In this document: one piece after another, positions 16,597-25,291 of the stretch
Layout: every line of letters starts with the position of its first letter
How positions within the stretch are numbered: the first letter of the stretch is position 1
Source of the DNA: Haloterrigena gelatinilytica
Lineage (GTDB): Archaea; Halobacteriota; Halobacteria; Halobacteriales; Natrialbaceae
DNA: 64,000 nt
Assembly (NCBI RefSeq): GCF_013342145.1
Contig: NZ_JABUQZ010000001.1
Coordinates: 3,906,001-3,970,000, forward strand
Direction of reading: 5' to 3'
The notes under the pieces: model-generated
What the model was told of the DNA's origin: nothing
The model's database searches: none
Seen by the model: the letters and a program-made list of their open reading frames with translations, nothing else
Position numbers and translations under genes: made by a program

Positions 16597-18276
16597 ATGT
16601 CGGACTTCGGAACCGCGCGACTCGAGAACAAACTGGACGCGCTGGCCGACGAGTACCCCCACCTCCGGGAACACCTCGAGTGGTTCTACGAGGAGTACAA
16701 CGAGTACCCGAAACTCATCGACGAACCCTCGAGCGAGTGGGAATCCCACCGGCCCAACGTCATCTACGTGGCCGAGGAACCGATCTTCTGTCACGTCTAC
16801 GGCGATCTGGGGATCAGCACGACCTACTACTGCGTCGAACCGACCCTCGAGGGCGAGGACGAGGAGCTGTACGACCGCATCCGCCGCCGGATCCTCGACA
16901 AGAGCGTCACGCGACCGGCGCCCGGCGACAACGAGGAGTTCGAGGAGCACTTGGACGAACTCCTCGACGACGTCGTCGAGGTCACGTCGGGGATCACCGG
17001 CCAGTCGATCGGTCGGCTCAAGTCCTTCGGGACCAGCAAGATCTCCCTCTCGCAGGACCAGTTCGATCGGCTGCGCTACCAGCTCCAGCGGGACATCGTC
17101 GGGCTCGGACCGCTCGAGCCCGTGATGACCGACCCGGCGAACGAGGACATCCACGTCATCGGACCCAAGCAGTGTTACCTCGATCACGGCACCTACGGCA
17201 TGATCGAGGCGACGGTCGACTTCGGCACGCCCGAGGAGTTCGAGCAGTGGCTGCGCAACATGGGCGAGCGGATGAACCACCCCGTCAGCGACTCCGACCC
17301 GGTGATCGACGCGACGCTGCCCGACGGCTCGCGTATCAACATCATCTACTCCGACGACGTCTCCGTGCAGGGGCCCTCGCTGACGATCCGTCAGGGCGAG
17401 GAGATCCCGCTGTCGGTCTTCCAGATCACGAAGTGGGGGACGATCTCGCCGGAACTGGCCGCGTACCTCTGGCTCTGTCTCGAGAACGAGCAGACGGTGT
17501 TCGTCGTCGGCGAGACGGCGTCGGGGAAGACGACGACGCTGAACGCCGCGCTCTCCTTTATCCCCCGGGACGCGAAGATCTACACCGCGGAGGACACCGC
17601 CGAGGTCATCCCGCCCCACGACACCTGGCAGCAACTGCTCACCCGCGAGGGATCGGGCGACGAGTCGGCCGACGTCGACATGTTCGACCTGGTCGCGGCC
17701 GCGCTGCGTTCACGTCCCGACTACATCATCGTGGGCGAGGTCCGCGGAGCGGAGGGGCAGATGGCGTTCCAGGCGGCCCAGACCGGTCACCCGGTCATGC
17801 TGACCTTCCACGCCAGCGACATCGTCTCGATGATCCAGCGGTTTACCGGCGCCCCGATCAACGTCCCCGAGACGTTCATGGACAACTGCGACGTCGCCCT
17901 GTTCCAGAACCGGGTCAAGCAGGGCGACGACGTCCTCCGACGGGTTACCTCGGTCCAGGAGATCGAGGGCTACTCCGATTACGAGGGCGGCGTGGTCACC
18001 CGGCAGGCGTTCAAGTGGGACCCCCGCGACGACGACGTCTCCTTTACCGGCCGAAACAACTCCTACGTCCTGGAGGAACAGATCGCGACGCTGCTGGGGT
18101 ACGAGGACACCCGCGAGATCTACGACGAACTCGACCGGCGCGCCGAGATCATCCGACAGCTGATCGACGCCGACATCCTGGGCTACCACGAGGTCAACAA
18201 GGCCATCGCCGACTTCCAGCGCGACGGCATCGAAGGTCTCCCGATTCGGATCCGCAACCTCAACCAGTTCGCCTGA
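16597..18276 (+). CDS. arlI: ArlI, motor ATPase of the archaellum
   Basis: A 559-residue secretion-type hexameric ATPase of the GspE/VirB11 superfamily. An N-terminal domain (about 1-200) is followed by a RecA-like domain with Walker A VVGETASGKTTTLNAA near residue 305, the Asp box IYTAEDTAEV, Walker B YIIVGEVRGAEG, and the His box TGHPVMLTFHAS. It powers both filament assembly and rotation with ArlH and the membrane platform ArlJ. It is followed 24 nt later by arlJ. Confidence 0.97.
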   Translation: MSDFGTARLENKLDALADEYPHLREHLEWFYEEYNEYPKLIDEPSSEWESHRPNVIYVAEEPIFCHVYGDLGISTTYYCVEPTLEGEDEELYDRIRRRILDKSVTRPAPGDNEEFEEHLDELLDDVVEVTSGITGQSIGRLKSFGTSKISLSQDQFDRLRYQLQRDIVGLGPLEPVMTDPANEDIHVIGPKQCYLDHGTYGMIEATVDFGTPEEFEQWLRNMGERMNHPVSDSDPVIDATLPDGSRINIIYSDDVSVQGPSLTIRQGEEIPLSVFQITKWGTISPELAAYLWLCLENEQTVFVVGETASGKTTTLNAALSFIPRDAKIYTAEDTAEVIPPHDTWQQLLTREGSGDESADVDMFDLVAAALRSRPDYIIVGEVRGAEGQMAFQAAQTGHPVMLTFHASDIVSMIQRFTGAPINVPETFMDNCDVALFQNRVKQGDDVLRRVTSVQEIEGYSDYEGGVVTRQAFKWDPRDDDVSFTGRNNSYVLEEQIATLLGYEDTREIYDELDRRAEIIRQLIDADILGYHEVNKAIADFQRDGIEGLPIRIRNLNQFA

Positions 18277-18300
18277 GTACCGCACCGCTTCTCACCGCAC

Positions 18301-20022
18301 ATGTCCACAGAGACCCAATCCGCGCCGGACACCAGCGCTCGATCGTTCCTCGAGTCGCTCGCCACGGCGTACGCGTCCATGGAGATGTCCTCCGGGCGGT
18401 ATCTCCTCCTCGCGATCACCCCGGCGTTCGGGATCTTCATCGGCGGGGTAGCGCTGATAATCGCGCTGGGGCTGCCGCTGTTCGTCGGCCTGCCGGTCGT
18501 CCTGTTGAGTCTGCTGGCGATGGTCGTCGCGATCATCTACCCGAAACTCTCTCAGGATCGGAAGCGAAAGCAGGTCCGCCAGCGGTTTCACCTCTTTCTG
18601 ACCCACATCACGGTCCTTTCGATGACGAACATCAACCGCGTCGAAATCTTCCGCACCTTAGCCGAGGAAGACGAGTACGACGCGCTGGCCGAGGAGATGG
18701 GCTACCTCGTCGCGCTGGTCGACACGTGGAACCAGAGTCTCGACGACGCCTGCCGGATCCGCGCCAAGCAGACGCCGAGTCCGCTCCTGACGGACTTCCT
18801 CGAGCGACTCGCCTACACGGTCGGCGGCGGCCAGCAGATCAGCGAGTTCCTGATGGACGAACAGGACACGATCATCCAGCAGTTCGTCACCAGGTACGAG
18901 GCCGATCTGGCGAAACTCGACGTGATGAAGGAACTGTACATGTCGATGATGCTGTCGGTGGCGTTCGTGCTCGTGTTCGCGATCGTCCTGCCGATCCTGA
19001 TCGGGACGAGTCCGACGCTGCTCATCGCCGGGACGATCGCCATGTTCGCGATCGTCCAAGTCGGGTTCGTCTACGCGATCCACGTGGTGTCGCCGTACGA
19101 TCCGACGTGGTACATCGAGGAGACGGACGGGGAGGGTCCGATGAAACGAATCCCGCGCGCGCTCGCGATCGGTATCGGCGGCACCCTCGTCCTCGCTATC
19201 GGCGTCCTCCTCGTTATCCTCGGCTACCTCCCGTTCGTCGCCGATCGAGTACCGCTGCCGATCCTCGCGGCGATCCCCGTGACGCCGCTGCTCCTGCCCG
19301 GGTGGCGCATCCGCGAAGAAGAGAGCAAGGTCAAGGACCGCGACAGCGAGTTCCCCAGCTTCATCCGGGCGCTGGGGACCGTCGAGAGCGTCAAGCAAAC
19401 CTCGACGGGGAGCGTCCTCGAGAGCTTACGCAAGAAGGACTTCGGGGCGCTGACCGCGAACGTCGACGCCCTCTACAAGCGACTCAACATGCGGATCGAC
19501 AACGTTCGCTCGTGGCGGCTGTTCGCCGCGGAGACCGGGTCGTACCTCATCCAGAAGTTCGGTGACATGTACGTCGTCGGCCGACAGATGGGCGGCGATC
19601 CGCAGGTGCTGGGGAACGTGATCAGCAAGAACCAGAACGAGGTGCTCAAGGTCCGCGAGAAGCGCCAGCAGGCGACGACGACGCTGATCGGCGTCCTCTA
19701 CGGGATCACCGCGGCGAGCGTCTTCTCGTTTTTCATCGGCCTCGAGGTCGTCGAGATCATGATGGACATCACCGGCGAGATGGATCTGGGCGAGCAGAGC
19801 CGAGTCGCGGGGGACCTCATGCACACCGAACAGTACGACCTCGTCACTATCGAGTATCTGCTGCTCGGGACGGTCCTGGTCAACGCCGCGCTGTCGGCGG
19901 TCATGATCCGGATCACCGACCGCGGCCACCTGCTCAGCGGGCTGGTCCACTTCGTCTTCCTCACGTGGCTCGGCGCGCTCGTCGCGACCAGCACGCAGTA
20001 CGTGGTCAACTTCGTGATGTGA
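18301..20022 (+). CDS. arlJ: ArlJ, archaellum membrane platform protein
   Basis: A 573-residue polytopic protein homologous to type II/IV pilus platform proteins (TadC/PilC). Two hydrophobic clusters lie near residues 35-80 and 215-260, a third and fourth near 280-345 and 455-570. Cytosolic domains contain SVESVKQTSTGSVLE-like and KVREKRQQATTTLIGV segments typical of the family. It is the only polytopic part of the motor and docks the ArlI ATPase. Last gene of the arlCE-J run. Confidence 0.95.
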   Translation: MSTETQSAPDTSARSFLESLATAYASMEMSSGRYLLLAITPAFGIFIGGVALIIALGLPLFVGLPVVLLSLLAMVVAIIYPKLSQDRKRKQVRQRFHLFLTHITVLSMTNINRVEIFRTLAEEDEYDALAEEMGYLVALVDTWNQSLDDACRIRAKQTPSPLLTDFLERLAYTVGGGQQISEFLMDEQDTIIQQFVTRYEADLAKLDVMKELYMSMMLSVAFVLVFAIVLPILIGTSPTLLIAGTIAMFAIVQVGFVYAIHVVSPYDPTWYIEETDGEGPMKRIPRALAIGIGGTLVLAIGVLLVILGYLPFVADRVPLPILAAIPVTPLLLPGWRIREEESKVKDRDSEFPSFIRALGTVESVKQTSTGSVLESLRKKDFGALTANVDALYKRLNMRIDNVRSWRLFAAETGSYLIQKFGDMYVVGRQMGGDPQVLGNVISKNQNEVLKVREKRQQATTTLIGVLYGITAASVFSFFIGLEVVEIMMDITGEMDLGEQSRVAGDLMHTEQYDLVTIEYLLLGTVLVNAALSAVMIRITDRGHLLSGLVHFVFLTWLGALVATSTQYVVNFVM

Positions 20023-20140
20023 CCTCGGCCGGCCTGTGACCGATCGTGGGGACGGGCGACTCACCGCTCGTAATCGGCCGAACCTTCTTGATACTACCGC
20101 GACTGCTGACCGTATAGACCGGAGACGCCGGCCACTCATC

Positions 20141-20599
20141 ATGATAGGATCAAAACCGTACCTCGAGACGCTCGAACAATCGGCCGGGCGGACCGACGCG
20201 ACCATCCAGTGGGCCCGCTTTCTCGGTGAAACATTCGGGACGACGGGGGCGCTCAACTGCCTGCGCTACTACGAGAACCTCGGCTGGATCAGTCCGCTCG
20301 TGCGCAAACAGATGGTCTCCTATCTGCGGGGCCTCTCCCTGGGAGAGATCCACAACAAACGGTACGACGAACCGACGACCCTGGAGTACCCCCTCGAGTC
20401 GCTCAGCGGAACGCTGTTTAGCACCCACGCCCAGAGTCTCGAGTACATCGCGACGATCCGCGGCGACGATCTCGAGGAACACGTCATGATCGCCCGGATG
20501 GCCGAACGACGCGTCGAACGGCAGATCGACGAGGACGACGAGGACGGAGATCCCGACGAGATGGTGAGCATCATCCGGGACGGTCCGTCGACGTACTGA
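20141..20599 (+). CDS. arlD: ArlD-type archaellum accessory protein
   Basis: A 152-residue protein made almost only of the FlaD/E domain: TDATIQWARFLGETFGTTGA, then LNCLRYYENLGWISPLVRKQ, matching the C-terminal part of ArlCE (ISYYAEIGWIDEEVK). A highly acidic, possibly helical tail follows. In Halobacterium, FlaD and FlaCE contact CheF. It starts 118 nt after arlJ; a longer open frame upstream was rejected because it lacks the family N-terminus. Co-transcribed with the operon or from its own promoter. Confidence 0.85.
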   Translation: MIGSKPYLETLEQSAGRTDATIQWARFLGETFGTTGALNCLRYYENLGWISPLVRKQMVSYLRGLSLGEIHNKRYDEPTTLEYPLESLSGTLFSTHAQSLEYIATIRGDDLEEHVMIARMAERRVERQIDEDDEDGDPDEMVSIIRDGPSTY

Positions 20600-20944
20600 T
20601 CCTCCCCTCCTCCCCTCTTCGGTTTCTGACATAATCCGCAAGAACTAGTTCGTTTTGAGATACAATCAGAACAATACAACCTATTCTGAAAATACACTGT
20701 CGTACGCATCGTTATTGAGTCCGCACAGGCCGCAGTAATATCCAATAGCCGATAAAACAGTTATTTTGTAACTCAGGATATGTTCTAATTACGAACACGC
20801 TGTCTGTTCCGTTCCCTGTCGTTTAATACGTATCAGTGCCAGGGTCACAGTAGTCGTGACTGGGGCCGCTGTCACCGGCGGCAGTGCGTGGCCGACGCGT
20901 GGCGTTGACGGTTCCAGTCACGTACCCCCCACTGGTGATCGTCA
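20600..20944. other. 345-nt AT-richer intergenic region
   Basis: The region between arlD and the PadR-type gene is clearly richer in A+T than its neighbours (20630-20830). No protein-coding frame with haloarchaeal composition was found. A TATA-like GTTTAATACG at 20820-20829 would give the PadR gene a leader of about 90-100 nt. It may be old insertion-prone or regulatory DNA. Confidence 0.5.
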
Positions 20945-21445
20945 ATGCGTGAGGAAACCCACAATACCGAGTCCGTCTTCGACGAACTGTCGAGGGCGGC
21001 GACTGCGGATTCACAGTCGGAATCGTACGATATCTCGCTTGGAACGACGGCGGAGTCGACCAAGGACGTCGAGCGCGAGCTCGACGAGCTAATGGATCAG
21101 GTCAACGCGGCGCTGCCGACCGACGACGTCACGTTCGACGAGGCGCTGATCAAGGAGAACCTGGACGAGATTCTCCTGATGCTGATCGCCTTACACGAGG
21201 AGACCCACGGCAAGGAACTCCTCTCGGATCTGACTCATCTCTTCGGCGCCCAGCTCAGTCCCGGCACCGTCTACCCGTGCCTCCACGCGCTGGAGGAGGA
21301 GGGCGTGCTGTCGATGCACGCGAAGGTTCGAACCAAGGAGTACTCCATCGCGGACGAGGAGTTCGTCAGATCGACCGTCGAGCGAACGATGGTCCAGCAT
21401 CTGGCCTTCGGACTGTTGCTGTACGCGTTCCTGCCGCGGCTCTGA
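20945..21445 (+). CDS. PadR-family winged-helix transcription regulator
   Basis: A 166-residue protein. After an acidic N-terminus (residues 1-60) comes a PadR-like winged helix: ENLDEILLMLIALHEETHGK, LLSDLTHLFGAQLSPGTVYP (recognition helix with the PadR S-P-G-T-V-Y-P motif), and LHALEEEGVLSMHAK. A hydrophobic C-terminus follows. Located right after the archaellum locus; archaellum regulators such as EarA of methanogens are HTH proteins encoded near arl genes, so a role in motility control is plausible but unproven. Confidence 0.82.
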   Translation: MREETHNTESVFDELSRAATADSQSESYDISLGTTAESTKDVERELDELMDQVNAALPTDDVTFDEALIKENLDEILLMLIALHEETHGKELLSDLTHLFGAQLSPGTVYPCLHALEEEGVLSMHAKVRTKEYSIADEEFVRSTVERTMVQHLAFGLLLYAFLPRL

Positions 21446-21572
21446 GCGGCGGCTACCCGCCGCGCTATCGAATTTTTACCGATCGCACCGATACCGGAAC
21501 GCAGTAGCGACGCCGTTTGTCGACCGGTGGTGCTCCCTCGGAGATCGGCTCGCTGACGACGGCTTCGAGCCG

Positions 21573-22010
21573 TTACTGCTCTTCGAGATCCTTTGCGATG
21601 TCGCTCAAGCTGTTGCTCGGCGGTTCGTACGCGTCGTAGTAGGTCGTCTCGCCGGGTGCACGCAGTCCGTAGAGGAAGTCGGGCTCGACGACGTCGATCA
21701 GTACCGAGCCGCCCTTCGAGACGCTTCCCGCGTCGACCCACTCGATAAGCCGATCCGTCGCCTCGCTCGGATCGCGCGCCGCGTCCGGCGTCTCGTAGAC
21801 GCCCGGAATCGACAGGTCGTCGCCGGTCAACGCCCGTTCGACTCGGCCGAACAGCTCCTCGCCCTCGATGACGATCCGGACGACCTCGTCGGTCGGAAAC
21901 GCCTCCCGGTCGTCGGCCGGGATCTCGAGGCGCACGCCCGTCGTCGTCTCCGCGCAGGTCGACCGAACCGTCTGCACTGACGGATGGTCGCTCGCAATTC
22001 GATCTGCCAT
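21573..22010 (-). CDS. conserved haloarchaeal hypothetical protein
   Basis: A 145-residue acidic soluble protein starting MADRIASDHPSVQTVRSTCA, with a beta-rich central part (RLEIPADDREAFPTDEVVRI) and a C-terminal segment GGSVLIDVVEPDFLYGLRAP. The neighbouring S6e gene lies 19 nt upstream on the same strand, so the two probably form an operon. I know no function; the type is conserved next to S6e in haloarchaea as far as I recall. Confidence 0.72.
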   Translation of the reverse strand: MADRIASDHPSVQTVRSTCAETTTGVRLEIPADDREAFPTDEVVRIVIEGEELFGRVERALTGDDLSIPGVYETPDAARDPSEATDRLIEWVDAGSVSKGGSVLIDVVEPDFLYGLRAPGETTYYDAYEPPSNSLSDIAKDLEEQ

Positions 22011-22029
22011 AACCGAAAAAACTCGTCTG

Positions 22030-22428
22030 TTACTCGCCGTCCTCGGCGTCGCCGAGCAGCTCGTCGACGTCGGTGCTGCCGCGGTCGACGATCGAGGCGT
22101 TGATCTGTGCGACGGCGTCGGAGACCTCGCGGCCGCGAACCGTGATGCGGCGGCGCTCACCGTCGCGAGACGGCTTGTAGCCCGTCTGGCGCTCCTTCAT
22201 CAGGACTTCCTTGAGGTTCGAGCCCGCGACCTCGGGGTTCAGCGGTCGCCCGGCGTCGTCCGAGCCGCCGGTGATCTCGAGCGTGTAGCCGTCGAGACCG
22301 ACCGCGCCGCCGTCGACTTCCTCGCCGATCGACTTGCCGATAAACCGATTCGCGTCCTGTTCCTCCGCCTCGAGCTGATAGGACGACCCGGAGTCGGGGT
22401 CGCCGACGACGACAGTGAAACTTGCCAT
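22030..22428 (-). CDS. rps6e: 30S ribosomal protein S6e
   Basis: A 132-residue S6e. The start [20 protein letters not shown], the segment [20 protein letters not shown] and the core [20 protein letters not shown] match the archaeal/eukaryal S6e beta-barrel, followed by [19 protein letters not shown]. Archaeal S6e lacks the eukaryotic C-terminal phosphorylation tail, as here. It is part of the small ribosomal subunit. Confidence 0.97.
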   Translation of the reverse strand: MASFTVVVGDPDSGSSYQLEAEEQDANRFIGKSIGEEVDGGAVGLDGYTLEITGGSDDAGRPLNPEVAGSNLKEVLMKERQTGYKPSRDGERRRITVRGREVSDAVAQINASIVDRGSTDVDELLGDAEDGE

Positions 22429-22773
22429 ACCCGACGGAAGAGGACCGTCGGTCAAAAGAACATCGATACGACCTTTTGCTCTGCGTGCGGTCGCGAAGCG
22501 ACCGCACTCGGCAAAACGTCGATGAAAAGCACTCCTCCCTCCGTTCCGTTCACTACGTTCACTCCACATCGGTCGTCGGCCCGCTCGTTCGCGCCTGCGG
22601 CGCTCACTCGCGGTCGTTATCGTGATTCGCCTGCCCTTCCCCGAGTCGGACGGCTCTCGCGGTGCTCGAGCCGTCCTCCCGACCGTGGAAATTAGTCCGG
22701 AGCCGCCCTCGAGTCGACCGTCACGATCACCGTCGCTCGAACAGTCAAGTACTTGCAACGCTTACGACAACCC
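22429..22773. other. 345-nt intergenic region without a recognised gene
   Basis: Between the S6e start and the divergent small gene. No reading frame with acidic haloarchaeal composition was found. It should hold both promoters. The AAGTACTTG element at 22747-22755 fits the TATA box of the plus-strand gene; no equally clear TATA box was seen for S6e. Confidence 0.5.
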
Positions 22774-23058
22774 GTGTTCATCGATCCCGGGAAACTCGAG
22801 GTCCGCCTGCGCGACGAGTTCGGCGGTACGATGGGCCAGTCCCGCGTGGTCGTTCGAGAGGCCGTCGACCTCGCCGACGCCGGACGGTACGAGGACGACG
22901 TCGGGGTGCCGCTGACGAACGAGGTGGTCCTCGACGAACTCGCGGACGCGCCCGACGGGCCGCCGACCGACCGGTGGAACTGGTGGATCGGGTCGCTCGA
23001 GATCGCCTACGGCGGCTACGGTCAGTTCGGAATCCGACGGTATCGAAACGAGGAGTAG
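22774..23058 (+). CDS. conserved haloarchaeal hypothetical protein
   Basis: A 94-residue protein read from a GTG at 22774 (FIDPGKLEVRLRDEFGGTMG). The GTG is preferred to an upstream TTG because a TATA-like AAGTACTTG lies 26 nt ahead, giving a leaderless transcript. Later the sequence holds QSRVVVREAVDLADAGRYED and ends with WIGSLEIAYGGYGQFGIRRY. It looks like a small folded protein of about one domain. No function known to me. Confidence 0.6.
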   Translation: MFIDPGKLEVRLRDEFGGTMGQSRVVVREAVDLADAGRYEDDVGVPLTNEVVLDELADAPDGPPTDRWNWWIGSLEIAYGGYGQFGIRRYRNEE

Positions 23059-23172
23059 CGGCCAGCGTCGGAGTTTCCCCCGCGCCATCGGTATTCGTGT
23101 GAACCGAAACGACTTTCTCCGTCCTGACTGACTATTCGGTAAGTGACCAGCACAGACGCTCGTGATGCGATC

Positions 23173-23337
23173 ATGGGTACGACCGACAGAGTTCACTGCG
23201 AAGTCGCCGACATCGACCTCACTGCCCGGATCGCCGCCGATAGAACCGATCGCAGCACGGCCGCGCCGTTCGCGCCCTCCGACTCGCTGGCCAGTGGCAC
23301 ACTGTGTCCGGAACAGGACGGTGGTTCCTCCGGATGA
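23173..23337 (+). CDS. possible small ORF overlapping the next gene
   Basis: A 54-codon frame (MGTTDRVHCEVADIDLTARI..., ending DGGSSG) whose TGA overlaps the ATG of the following gene (ATGA). Composition is acidic and plausible, but there is no clear TATA box and no family match. A GTG ten codons upstream is an alternative start. Confidence 0.28.
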   Translation: MGTTDRVHCEVADIDLTARIAADRTDRSTAAPFAPSDSLASGTLCPEQDGGSSG

Positions 23338-24332
23338 CCGGGTACAGCGACCCCACCACTACCGACGGATCTGTGACGGGACGGGAGGCCGATGAGACGG
23401 CTCGGAACGCCCGAGATCAGCCTCCCGCCGGGCCGACCGGCGGCCTCGCGGAGCCGATCCGAGCGCTGGCTACCGCATCGCTGCCGCCCCGGGACCGATC
23501 GCTGCCCGCGACGCTGTGTACGAACGCCGGCGAGGTCGGGCTCGAGGCCGCGGACTCCCACACGCGACCCGATTCAGACCGACTGGGTCGCCTCCTCGAA
23601 CCCGTCGCCACGTCCGTCGTCCTCCTCGAGGGCTACGTTCGACTCCGGCTCGCGCTGGTGGCGGGCGCCGACGGCGGCGATCACGACGCCCGGGTCCAAA
23701 CGGCCGACGCGACACCCGAGTGGCTGTCCGTCCTCCTCGAGAACGTTCGGTTCCCGGCGGACCGGGACGCCGTCCTCCTGGCGAGCGATCACCTCCACGC
23801 CGGCGCCTACGCGACGGTCGCCGACGCGCCGCTTCCGGCGGAGCGCCGGCTCGAACTGTACCGCCTGCTGACCGAGGGGTCCTCGGCGCTCGCGCGCCGC
23901 TTCCTGCTCCTGTCCGACGCCGCGCCGGTCGACGAACGACGCGGCGCCATCGACTCCGCGGCCGTCGAGGCGACGCTCGCCGAGACCGCCGGTGCGCTCG
24001 GCGCGACCGTCGTCGGCGCGCCGACCGAAACACGGACGGCGCTGCGGACGTATAGTCACGCGGTGATGACCGCACTCACGTCCCGGACCTCGGTCGCGTC
24101 CGACACCGATCTCCGGTCGCGCGCCGCTCGCATCCTCGCCGGCGAGGCCGAGACGCCCGCGGGAACGGCGCCGCGCGACGGGGCCGAGTCGGGCGGTCCG
24201 ACCGTCGAGTCCCACCTCGAGCGAGCCCGCGGAGCGCTCGAATCGCTGGCCGACGCCGTCGAGACGACCGGCTCCGGTTCGACGCCGCTGGACCGACTCG
24301 AGCGAGCGACGCGGCTGCCGTTTTCCGGGTGA
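23334..24332 (+). CDS. hypothetical protein, possibly polyprenyl synthetase-like fold
   Basis: A 332-residue helical protein. The segment VLLASDHLHAGAYATVADAP resembles the 'LLAGDYLxxxAF' helix of trans-isoprenyl diphosphate synthases, but the catalytic DDxxD motifs are not visible, so it may be a catalytically inactive relative. The type occurs widely in haloarchaea (I recall a DUF71xx label, not checked). The N-terminal 40 residues are low complexity. It is followed 10 nt later by a small membrane protein gene, probably co-transcribed. Confidence 0.6.
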   Translation: MTGYSDPTTTDGSVTGREADETARNARDQPPAGPTGGLAEPIRALATASLPPRDRSLPATLCTNAGEVGLEAADSHTRPDSDRLGRLLEPVATSVVLLEGYVRLRLALVAGADGGDHDARVQTADATPEWLSVLLENVRFPADRDAVLLASDHLHAGAYATVADAPLPAERRLELYRLLTEGSSALARRFLLLSDAAPVDERRGAIDSAAVEATLAETAGALGATVVGAPTETRTALRTYSHAVMTALTSRTSVASDTDLRSRAARILAGEAETPAGTAPRDGAESGGPTVESHLERARGALESLADAVETTGSGSTPLDRLERATRLPFSG

Positions 24333-24342
24333 GTCACGACCG

Positions 24343-24693
24343 ATGAGCGACGGCGAACTCTCGCGGCCGATCTGGCCTGCGTACCCGCTCTCGGCGTTCG
24401 TCGCCGGGCTCGGCCACTGCTATCTGGGCGAGTGGAAACGCGGGGCGAGCTGGTTCGGGCTGTACGTCCTCTCGCTCGCCTTCCTCTCCGCCCGGACGCT
24501 GTCCGGCGCGTTCGCCGTGAGCGAGCCGTTTTTCGTCACGGCGTTGCAGTTCGACTCCGTCAGCTATTTGGACGTCGCCGTACCCCTCGCCGTTCTGATC
24601 GTCTGCCTGCTCGACGTCTATCTCATCGGGCTCACGAAGCGAACGGCCACGCTCGCGGCCGTCTCCGGCGAACCGCGTTCCAACGGCTCGTAG
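24343..24693 (+). CDS. small TM2-like membrane protein
   Basis: A 116-residue membrane protein with three hydrophobic helices. The N-terminal segment ISxPAYPLSAFVAGLGHCYLG followed by EWKRGASWFGLYVLSL resembles the TM2-like 'PGLGHLYLGRWKRG' pattern found in haloarchaeal membrane proteins. C-terminus is short and polar. Starts 10 nt after the preceding gene. Confidence 0.7.
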   Translation: MSDGELSRPIWPAYPLSAFVAGLGHCYLGEWKRGASWFGLYVLSLAFLSARTLSGAFAVSEPFFVTALQFDSVSYLDVAVPLAVLIVCLLDVYLIGLTKRTATLAAVSGEPRSNGS

Positions 24694-24732
24694 CGTCTGT
24701 AGATTTTTGTGCGTGTGCGTCGAATTACAGGT

Positions 24733-25158
24733 ATGCCCCGACTCGGATCACTCCTGCTCAAGAGCGCCGGCGCCCTCCTGCTCGCGTTCATCGCGCTCAG
24801 CGTCATCGCGACGGTCGTCGGTATCGTCCTCTCGGTCGTCGCGACCGTCGTGACGGCCGTCGCGACGCTCGCGATGCTCGCCGTCGTCGTCCTCGCCGCC
24901 GTCGGACTCGTCTCCCTGCTCCGAGACGACGGCGGAGGAGACGGTCTCGAGACCGAGTACGGACGCGACGGCGCCCGGTCGACCGACGTTCGCGAGGAAC
25001 GCCTCCGCTCGCAGTACGTCGATGGCGAACTCAGCGAGGCCGAGTTCGAACGGGAACTCGACCGTCTGCTCGAGGACGGAAACGGTCGAACCGACGGTCT
25101 CGACGCGCGGCGCTCGCGCGACTCGACGACCGATCGAACGCGGCTCTGGGATCGGTAG
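24733..25158 (+). CDS. membrane protein with C-terminal SHOCT-like motif
   Basis: A 141-residue protein: two or three hydrophobic segments (about residues 9-62, e.g. LLLAFIALSVIATVVGIVLS), then a short acidic linker and a SHOCT-like helix pair (RLRSQYVDGELSEAEFEREL) near residues 92-115. SHOCT is a small oligomerisation motif common on membrane anchored proteins. Function unknown. A TATA-like TTTTTGTG is present near 24702. Confidence 0.75.
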   Translation: MPRLGSLLLKSAGALLLAFIALSVIATVVGIVLSVVATVVTAVATLAMLAVVVLAAVGLVSLLRDDGGGDGLETEYGRDGARSTDVREERLRSQYVDGELSEAEFERELDRLLEDGNGRTDGLDARRSRDSTTDRTRLWDR

Positions 25159-25291
25159 CCGCGGTCCCGCGCCGTCCCGTCGCCGCCCTGTCCCGTCGGG
25201 TCACTACACCCTGCCGTCGTTGGTCCGCCGTGGCCCTGCCGCCGCGTCGATTTTGAAACCCCTTATTCGACTCGAGGCCGCAGTGCGAACG